A DNA stretch of 7,904 nt from an uncultured Gemmatimonadota bacterium (GTDB lineage: Bacteria; Gemmatimonadota; Gemmatimonadetes; Longimicrobiales; Gaopeijiaceae). Below, piece after piece: positions 1-4,650 of this stretch. The notes below the pieces were generated by a model. It saw nothing but the letters and a program-made list of their open reading frames with translations. It did no database searches and was not told where the DNA came from. Every line of letters starts with the position of its first letter. Within the stretch, counting starts at the first letter, position 1. Both the position numbers and the translations under genes were made by a program. The DNA lies in contig CAKZOQ010000118.1 of assembly GCA_937136445.1 (NCBI GenBank), positions 1 through 7,904 of the forward strand. Direction: 5' to 3'.

Positions 1-1
1 G

Positions 2-184
2 GAGTTCGGGGAGGTGCCCCGGGCGTATTCGGTCCTGGCCTACGGCAACTCCAATCGGCCCGAGTCACCGCTCTACTACGACCAGGCCGAGCTCTTCAGC
101 CGCAACGAGATGAAGCGCGTGCGGTTCACGGAAGAGGAGATCGCCGGCGACCTCGTGGAGGCGTACCGGCCGGGTTCGCGGTGA
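2..184 (+). CDS. Penicillin acylase / AHL acylase-family Ntn hydrolase, C-terminal end (5' part outside window)
   Basis: An open frame enters from the left edge and stops at TGA 182-184, giving 60 residues. The visible part contains the stretch YGNSNRPESPLYYDQAELF. This matches the C-terminal signature of the penicillin amidase superfamily (typically a G-x-S-x-x-P-x-S-P-H/Y-Y-x-D-Q core, followed by an aromatic residue and a short polar tail). Family members are secreted Ntn hydrolases that cut the amide bond of acylated amines such as penicillins, N-acyl-homoserine lactones or acyl peptides. The catalytic N-terminal serine of the beta chain lies outside the window, so activity and substrate cannot be judged. 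The position usually held by His in SPHY is Leu here (SPLYY). The gene converges on the minus-strand amidohydrolase with a 55-base gap that shows no convincing terminator hairpin. The family call rests on one short motif. Confidence 0.75.
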   Translation, partial: EFGEVPRAYSVLAYGNSNRPESPLYYDQAELFSRNEMKRVRFTEEEIAGDLVEAYRPGSR

Positions 185-239
185 CCTTGTTGAAGTAGGG
201 CCGCGCGCCAGGCGAAGGCTCGAACACCCAAAATGAGTC

Positions 240-1817
240 CTAGCGACCCTTCTGCAGCACCCGCCCGGGCATGGCGCCGGTGAACTCGCCCTCGGCGATG
301 GCGGCCTCGCCGTTCACGAAGACCCACTCCATTCCCTCGGCGAGCTGGTGAGGGGCGGTATACTCCGCGCGGTCCACGACCTCGTCCAGATCGAAGACCA
401 CCACGTCGGCCGCGGTGCCCGGCCGCAGGAGTCCCCGGTCGGCCATGCCGTACACGTGGGCCGGGAGCGACGTCATGCTTCGGATGGCCTGGTCCAGGGA
501 GAGCACCCCCTCCTCCTGCACGTACAGCCGGATCTTGCGGGGGAAGGCGCCGTAGCTCCGGGGGTGGGGCACCCCCTCCATCCACGGCACCAGATCGCCG
601 TCGGATCCGGTCATGGTCCAGGGCTGGCGCATGAGCGTCGCCACGTCGTTCTCGTGCATGTTGTAGGAGACGATGCTCACGCTCCCCTCGCGGATGAGGT
701 CCGCCGCCGTGTCCAGGGGATGCTGCCCGCGCTCCTCCGCCAGGTCGCTGAGGAGCCGGCCCTCGATGCTCGGGTCCGGGCGGTAGCGGCGGAACTGGAT
801 CCGGTCGGCGCCGCCCCGTCGCGCGAGCCCCTCCTCCATGCCCTCGCGGATCCGCGCCATGGTCTCCGGCCGGTCCATCCGGGCCAGGAGGGAATCCCGC
901 CCCCCGGCCTGGGACCAGCGCGGCAGCAGCGCCGCTTCGAGTCCGGTGGCGGAGGCGGTGTAGGGATACTGGTCGGCGAAGACCTGCACGCCGTCCTCCC
1001 GGGCGCGCTCCACCCGGTGCACGATGGCCTGGCTGTAGCCCCACACGAACGGGCCCAGCGCCTTCACGTGGGTGAGGACGGCGGGGATCTCGGCGACGCG
1101 GCCCACCTCGATGACCTCGTCCACGGCGGCGATGAGCCCCACGCTGTAGGTGGACTCGTCGCGGTAGTGGCTCTGGTAGGCGCCGCCGAAGGGCGCCACC
1201 TCCATGGCCAGCGACTCGATCTCCTCGGGCTCGGAGTAGGCGCCGGGCACGTAGAACGTCCCCGACGAGAGACCCCAGGCACCCTCCTCCATGGCGCCGC
1301 GAACCAGGGTGCGCATGCGGTCGAGCTCCTCGGGGGACGGGGCTCGGTCCTCGGTGCCCAGGACGGCTCGCCGCACCGATCCGTGCCCCACGAACTGGGC
1401 CACGTTCACGCCCAGGCCGTGGGCCAGTAGGGAGTCGCGCTGGGTCGCCACATCCACCGGTCCGCCGCCGTCCGGGTTCGCGAAGATGGTGGTGACGCCC
1501 TGGGCCAGGAGCGGGCGTCCATGGCTCAACTCCGGGCTCGCCAGGCCTCCGCCGGCGTGGGAGTGGGTGTCGATGAAGCCCGGAGCCACGTAGAGGCCGG
1601 TGGCGTCCACCACCCGGTCGGCGGAGACGTCGTCGAGCTTACCCACCGCCTCGATGCGATCCCCCCGGAGGAGGACGTCGGCATGGATCCAGGGATTGCC
1701 CGAGCCGTCCAGGAGCCGACCCCCCTGGATGAGGGTGGTCTCCTGGGCCGCCCCCACCAGGGGGACCAGCGTCGCGAGGAGGGCGAGTGCGACGACGACG
1801 AGGCTGCGGCGGATCAT
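240..1817 (-). CDS. Exported D-aminoacylase-type amidohydrolase (N-acyl-D-amino-acid deacylase family)
   Basis: A 525-residue metal-dependent hydrolase of the amidohydrolase superfamily, closest in style to N-acyl-D-amino-acid deacylases, which release the acyl group from N-acyl-D-amino acids. Residues 1-24 form a signal peptide (MIRR, a hydrophobic run, then VGAAQ), so it is probably periplasmic. A small beta-domain start (residues 28-80, GGRLLDGSGNPW) leads to the barrel metal motif H85-S-H87 in GFIDTHSH. Further expected ligands are H217 (QSHYRDE), H250 (LTHVK) and D406 (TGSDGD). The C-terminal part returns to the beta domain (GLLRPGTAADVVVFD, about 462-476). The usual metal-bridging cysteine (NCG in classical D-aminoacylases) is absent, and the region reads ANPDGGGP (113-120). 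I chose ATG 1817 because it has GGAG seven bases upstream and begins the signal peptide; an in-frame GTG at 1871 falls inside the likely promoter. The gene follows the GGT-like gene by 109 bases on the same strand. The exact substrate is uncertain. Confidence 0.85.
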   Translation of the reverse strand: MIRRSLVVVALALLATLVPLVGAAQETTLIQGGRLLDGSGNPWIHADVLLRGDRIEAVGKLDDVSADRVVDATGLYVAPGFIDTHSHAGGGLASPELSHGRPLLAQGVTTIFANPDGGGPVDVATQRDSLLAHGLGVNVAQFVGHGSVRRAVLGTEDRAPSPEELDRMRTLVRGAMEEGAWGLSSGTFYVPGAYSEPEEIESLAMEVAPFGGAYQSHYRDESTYSVGLIAAVDEVIEVGRVAEIPAVLTHVKALGPFVWGYSQAIVHRVERAREDGVQVFADQYPYTASATGLEAALLPRWSQAGGRDSLLARMDRPETMARIREGMEEGLARRGGADRIQFRRYRPDPSIEGRLLSDLAEERGQHPLDTAADLIREGSVSIVSYNMHENDVATLMRQPWTMTGSDGDLVPWMEGVPHPRSYGAFPRKIRLYVQEEGVLSLDQAIRSMTSLPAHVYGMADRGLLRPGTAADVVVFDLDEVVDRAEYTAPHQLAEGMEWVFVNGEAAIAEGEFTGAMPGRVLQKGR

Positions 1818-1824
1818 GCGGGCG

Positions 1825-1828
1825 CTCC
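1825..1828 (-). promoter_or_regulatory. Ribosome binding site deciding the amidohydrolase start
   Basis: GGAG on the minus strand lies seven bases upstream of ATG 1815-1817. It supports the internal start that opens directly on the signal peptide rather than the in-frame GTG at 1871, which has only a weak AGG upstream. Confidence 0.6.
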
Positions 1829-1856
1829 GGTGGGGCGAGAGGGTCGGTGCCGGGAC

Positions 1857-1885
1857 GAGATAGCGCTCCACCGGACCTGCATCAA
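1857..1885 (-). promoter_or_regulatory. Candidate sigma-70 promoter for the amidohydrolase gene
   Basis: On the minus strand, TTGATG (1880-1885) and TATCTC (1857-1862) are separated by exactly 17 bases. They match the -35 and -10 consensus at four of six positions each. Transcription would begin near 1850, giving a leader of about 33 bases that includes the GGAG ribosome binding site. The gene could therefore be expressed apart from the upstream GGT-like gene, or from both transcripts. Motif match only; a GC-rich genome makes such a pair less likely by chance, but it remains unproven. Confidence 0.45.
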
Positions 1886-1926
1886 GCGAGGCCCCGGCCC
1901 ATCACAGCCCCCGCTCGCCCCGAGCG

Positions 1927-3645
1927 TCAGTCGCCTCCCGGACCGCGGGCGCTCCCTTCCCAGTCGGGGTCCGCGCCTCCGATCCAGGCGTCGGCCTCTC
2001 GGTCGAAGTGGACCGCGTGCACCCGGGAGAAGGCGCCCGCCCGCTCCACGCCCACCACGTCGAGCCCCAGCCCGCGCATCTGACGCAGCTCCGCCGGCGT
2101 CCAGCCGATGACGGGGCTGGTTTCGGCCTGGAGTGCGTCGTCGGTCATGAAGACCCGCGGGGCCTCCAGCGCACCCGCCAGGCTCATGTCCTGGTCCACC
2201 ATGCGGGAGATGACCTGCGTCACCCCGGCGACGATCCGGGACCCTCCCGCGGCGCCCAGCGCCAGGACCGGCTGGCCGTCCCGCAGCACCATCACCGGCG
2301 AGATGTAGGATCGGGCCCGCTCCCCCGGCTCCATGCGGCCCAGGTAGCCGCCCAGGGTGGACGCGTAGAGAAAGCCCAGCCCCGGCGTCACCACCTTGGA
2401 GCCCATGTTGGGCCCGAGGGTCTGGGTGAGGGCCACCATCATGCCGGCGGAATCGGCGGTGGTGAGGTGGGTGGTGTGTCCCTGGCCGTCACCTCGGGGG
2501 TCCAGCGGTGGGGGGAGGGGTGCGCTGGCCCATCGCGCCATGGACTCACCCGTCGCGGCCTTTCCGGCACCGTCGCTGCTCTCCGCACTCACGCCCACCC
2601 GGCTCTCCTCGGGCGCCTGGATCTCCTGCGCCATCCGAGCCGCCCACTCCTTCGAGACCGCCCGTGCCGCCGCCGAATCCGTTCCCAGGGCCCGCAGCTC
2701 CGGGCTGGCCGCTCCGATGGCCTGCCCCACGACGGCCGACCACTCCGCCTCGGTCAGGTCCGCCGGATCGAAGTGCTCCAGGATGTGGAGGGCCTGGATC
2801 ACCACGGCCCCCGCCGCAGGGACGTCCAGTCCCACGATCTCGTAGCCCCGGTAGGTCCCGCGGAGGATGCCGGAGTCCTTGGCCTCGTAGTCGTGGAAGG
2901 CCTGGAGCGTCAGCGCGCTCCCGTTGGTCGCCAGGTCTGCCGCCATGGCCTCGGCGATCTCGCCGCGGTAGAAGGCGTCCCGGCCGCCCTCCACCAGGGC
3001 CCGCAGGGTGGCGCCATAGTCGGGCTGCCGCAGCAGATCGCCGGCGTCGTAGGCGGTGCCGTCCTCCTCCTGGAAGACCTCGCGGCTTCCGGGGAACTCG
3101 GCGATGTCGTCCGCCGCGGCGTTCTGTCGTGCGGCGTCGCCCGGAAGCACCCGAAAGCCGTTCTCGGCGTAGTCGATGGCCGGAGCCATCACGGTCGCAA
3201 GGGGGAGGGAGCCGTGCTCGGCGTGGAGCTTCAGGAGCCCCGCCGCGGCGCCGGGTACACCCACCACCGGATAGCCGTAGTCCGCCTGCGGGGCCGAGTC
3301 GTAGTCGTAGTCCCACGGCGCCTGGGTCGTCCCGTCGATCCCCACGACCCGTCCGTCGGGCAGGTGCACCAGAATCTGGTTCCGCCCTCCGATGCTGTTC
3401 ATGGTGGGCTCCACGATGGCGATGGCGAACCCGGCGGCCACCGCGGCATCGGCGGCGTTCCCGCCCAGCTCCAGCATCCGGACGCCGGCCTCCGTCGCCA
3501 GCGGCTGGGCGGCGGACACCATGCCGCCTCCGGCGTGCCCGTTCTGGCGGGTGGCCTGGGCCTGAAGCTCGTGGGCCGCAGGTAGTCCGACGAGGGCCGC
3601 GAGGAAGCAGATGAGGAGCGCGGAGGAGAGTGATGGACGGCGCAT
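1927..3645 (-). CDS. Exported gamma-glutamyltransferase-family Ntn hydrolase, divergent substrate pocket
   Basis: A 572-residue member of the gamma-glutamyltranspeptidase family, made as a precursor that cuts itself before a threonine to give large and small chains. Residues 1-30 are a signal peptide (MRRPS, a hydrophobic stretch, then AHELQAQ), so it should be exported. Family landmarks are clear: GGNAADAAVAAGFA (61-74), EPTMNSIGG (79-87), VGVPGAAAGLLKLHAEHG (128-145), the nucleophile T391 in GHTTH, T409 and GAAGGSRI (464-471). The small chain would be residues 391-572 (182 aa), normal for the family. Several residues that grip the gamma-glutamyl group in E. coli Ggt appear replaced, so true glutathione activity is doubtful; an acylase or other peptidase role is possible. 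A polar, low-complexity linker (about 343-388) precedes the nucleophile. ATG 3645 was chosen because it opens the signal peptide; ATG 3711 would add a proline-rich 22 residues. Neither has a strong ribosome binding site (only GGGA, eight bases before 3645). It is upstream of, and may be cotranscribed with, the amidohydrolase. Confidence 0.88.
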   Translation of the reverse strand: MRRPSLSSALLICFLAALVGLPAAHELQAQATRQNGHAGGGMVSAAQPLATEAGVRMLELGGNAADAAVAAGFAIAIVEPTMNSIGGRNQILVHLPDGRVVGIDGTTQAPWDYDYDSAPQADYGYPVVGVPGAAAGLLKLHAEHGSLPLATVMAPAIDYAENGFRVLPGDAARQNAAADDIAEFPGSREVFQEEDGTAYDAGDLLRQPDYGATLRALVEGGRDAFYRGEIAEAMAADLATNGSALTLQAFHDYEAKDSGILRGTYRGYEIVGLDVPAAGAVVIQALHILEHFDPADLTEAEWSAVVGQAIGAASPELRALGTDSAAARAVSKEWAARMAQEIQAPEESRVGVSAESSDGAGKAATGESMARWASAPLPPPLDPRGDGQGHTTHLTTADSAGMMVALTQTLGPNMGSKVVTPGLGFLYASTLGGYLGRMEPGERARSYISPVMVLRDGQPVLALGAAGGSRIVAGVTQVISRMVDQDMSLAGALEAPRVFMTDDALQAETSPVIGWTPAELRQMRGLGLDVVGVERAGAFSRVHAVHFDREADAWIGGADPDWEGSARGPGGD

Positions 3646-3768
3646 GCGGAGGATCCCGGGTTTCGGTGGAGGGTCGCCGGGTAGGATAACGTGGAGGGGC
3701 GGCCCTGGCATGGGAGGCCGGGTGAGGCCACCCTCTGGACGTCAGGTGGCGGACGGCCTCGGCTCACC

Positions 3769-3774
3769 TAGATT
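3769..3774 (+). promoter_or_regulatory. Candidate -10 element for the lipoprotein gene
   Basis: TAGATT sits 45 bases before the GTG start, in the context CCTAGATTG. It matches the -10 consensus at four of six positions, but no good -35 lies 16-18 bases upstream. A nearly identical string, CCTAGAATTG, is found before the SusC gene at 4449-4458, which gives some support. Confidence 0.3.
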
Positions 3775-3803
3775 GTAGGCTCCACCCCCCTGACGGACTC
3801 CCA

Positions 3804-3810
3804 GGAAGGA
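3804..3810 (+). promoter_or_regulatory. Ribosome binding site of the lipoprotein gene
   Basis: GGAAGGA lies nine bases before a GTG codon at 3820 and supports that non-ATG start. No in-frame ATG occurs before the lipoprotein signal. Confidence 0.6.
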
Positions 3811-3819
3811 CGGACGCCC

Positions 3820-4326
3820 GTGCCCCACCCGACCCCCTCGCCTGTCGCACTCCCCGGCCCCCGTCGTCGGGGGCGCCTGGCCCTCCTGTCGGCCCTCGCC
3901 GCTTCCTTCGTGCTGGGCGGGTGTTTCTCCTACCGGCCCGCCGAGGTCTCGCAGGTAGAGCCCAGCAGCCGCATCCGGGTGAGCCTGGCGGACCAGGAAT
4001 TCCCGCGACTTCGGGCCTACCTGGACGCCCGTCAAGGGACGGTGTCCGGCGAATTCGTGGGCTACGAGTCCGACTCCCTGACCATGGTGGTGGAGACCCC
4101 CATCTCCTTCCAGGAAATTTCCATCGCCCGCTCGTCGGTGCTTCAGGTGGAGCAGAGGGAGGTGAACCAGCTGCGAAGCGTCCTCATCTCCGCGGGGATC
4201 ATTGGTGGGGTGGGACTCCTGGCGTACCTGGGATTCGACGGGCGGGGAGGTGAGTTGGCTCGTCCGGGACCCCAGCCTGAGGACTCCTGGCTGCCGTTGT
4301 TTTCGGTGGGGCTTCCTTTTCGGTAG
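3820..4326 (+). CDS. Small lipoprotein of unknown function with a C-terminal glycine-rich hydrophobic segment
   Basis: A 168-residue protein starting at GTG with a good ribosome binding site. Arginine-rich residues 15-19 (RRRGR) and a hydrophobic run lead to a lipobox, L32-G33-G34-C35, so the mature protein should be lipidated on C35 and held in a membrane. Residues 50-115 look like a small beta-rich domain: RIRVSLADQEF, then GTVSGEFVGYESDSLTMVVE (73-92), then ISIARSSVLQVEQRE (100-114). The alternation of hydrophobic and polar residues and the GxVxGxxxGxxxDSLxM pattern suggest a small barrel or SH3-like fold, which is inference. Residues 120-138 (SVLISAGIIGGVGLLAYLG) form one hydrophobic segment with a glycine-zipper spacing, followed by a Gly/Pro-rich tail. 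I do not recognise a named family. It precedes the SusC gene by 324 bases on the same strand; a functional link is possible but not shown. Confidence 0.8.
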   Translation: MPHPTPSPVALPGPRRRGRLALLSALAASFVLGGCFSYRPAEVSQVEPSSRIRVSLADQEFPRLRAYLDARQGTVSGEFVGYESDSLTMVVETPISFQEISIARSSVLQVEQREVNQLRSVLISAGIIGGVGLLAYLGFDGRGGELARPGPQPEDSWLPLFSVGLPFR

Positions 4327-4450
4327 GATGACGCGACGGACCGCGCTTTGCTTGCGATCGGCTGGCACCGTCGCCGTCCTGACCGCCAGCAGGGCCCGTG
4401 GGCCGTTGTACATCCCCCGATTCGGGGTGGCGCGGTTCCGACGGGTTCCC

Positions 4451-4456
4451 TAGAAT
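4451..4456 (+). promoter_or_regulatory. Candidate -10 element for the SusC-SusD operon
   Basis: TAGAAT matches the sigma-70 -10 consensus at five of six positions in the setting CCTAGAATTG. A matching -35 is not evident. If used, the transcript would start near 4463 with a leader of nearly 190 bases. Confidence 0.35.
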
Positions 4457-4640
4457 TGGCCTCAGTGGTACCTGGGGTGGATCGTGTGGCAGGGTGGAGG
4501 ATGCTCGATTGAGAGCGTAGGAATCCCTTATGCTGCATGGGTTTCGCCTCCATCACCGTAGCGTCCCCCAGAGACATCTTTCATGTTCGTGGCATATTGG
4601 CCCGGGACGGGTCGGTATGTCGTGTTTTCGTTTCACTTCT

Positions 4641-4645
4641 GGAGG
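4641..4645 (+). promoter_or_regulatory. Ribosome binding site deciding the SusC start
   Basis: GGAGG lies five bases before ATG 4651, the codon that opens a normal signal peptide. The frame stays open further upstream to an ATG at 4537, but that start has no such site and would bury the signal peptide. Confidence 0.75.
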
Positions 4646-4650
4646 GACCT

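Larger units (their letters stand above)
3646..3819. other. Divergent intergenic region between the GGT-like gene and the lipoprotein gene
   Basis: These 174 bases must hold the start signals for both divergent genes. Rightward, TAGATT at 3769-3774 resembles a -10 element. Leftward, TATCCT (minus strand, 3683-3688) is about 38 bases before the GGT-like start, but no matching -35 is seen. No clear operator palindrome was found. Confidence 0.5.
4327..4650. other. Long non-coding leader upstream of the SusC-like gene
   Basis: No convincing gene lies in these 324 bases. Two possible -10 elements for the SusC gene are visible: TAGAAT (4451-4456) and TATGCT (4529-4534, with TTGAGA at 4509-4514 only 14 bases away, which is short). 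An inverted repeat GCTGGC (4361-4366) / GCCAGC (4385-4390) with an 18-base loop follows the lipoprotein gene, and GGCC-CGTG-GGCC lies at 4393-4404; neither is followed by a T-run, so neither is a standard terminator. The last 80 bases before the ribosome binding site are much less GC-rich than the genes (about half G+C in 4571-4640, counted directly), as expected for an open, regulated leader. Confidence 0.55.

Noticed and set aside
1818..1871. GTG 1871 as start of the amidohydrolase
   Set aside because: It adds 18 residues before the signal peptide, has a weak ribosome binding site and lies within a likely promoter spacer.
2008..3585. Long plus-strand open frame (525 codons) opposite the GGT-like gene
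   Set aside because: Its translation is rich in His, Arg, Gly and Val with no domain or signal pattern, while the opposite strand encodes clear GGT-family motifs. GC-rich codon use commonly leaves such open antisense frames.
4361..4404. Inverted repeats after the lipoprotein gene as a terminator
   Set aside because: Stems are only 4-6 base pairs, one loop is 18 bases, and no T-run follows, so they do not meet the usual rho-independent pattern.
3742..4413. Minus-strand open frame opposite the small lipoprotein gene
   Set aside because: It has no ribosome binding site or domain signature, whereas the plus strand has a ribosome binding site, a lipobox and a coherent protein pattern.
4537..4650. 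38-codon N-terminal extension of SusC from ATG 4537
   Set aside because: It would place non-signal sequence before the signal peptide, and GGAGG five bases before ATG 4651 marks the real start.
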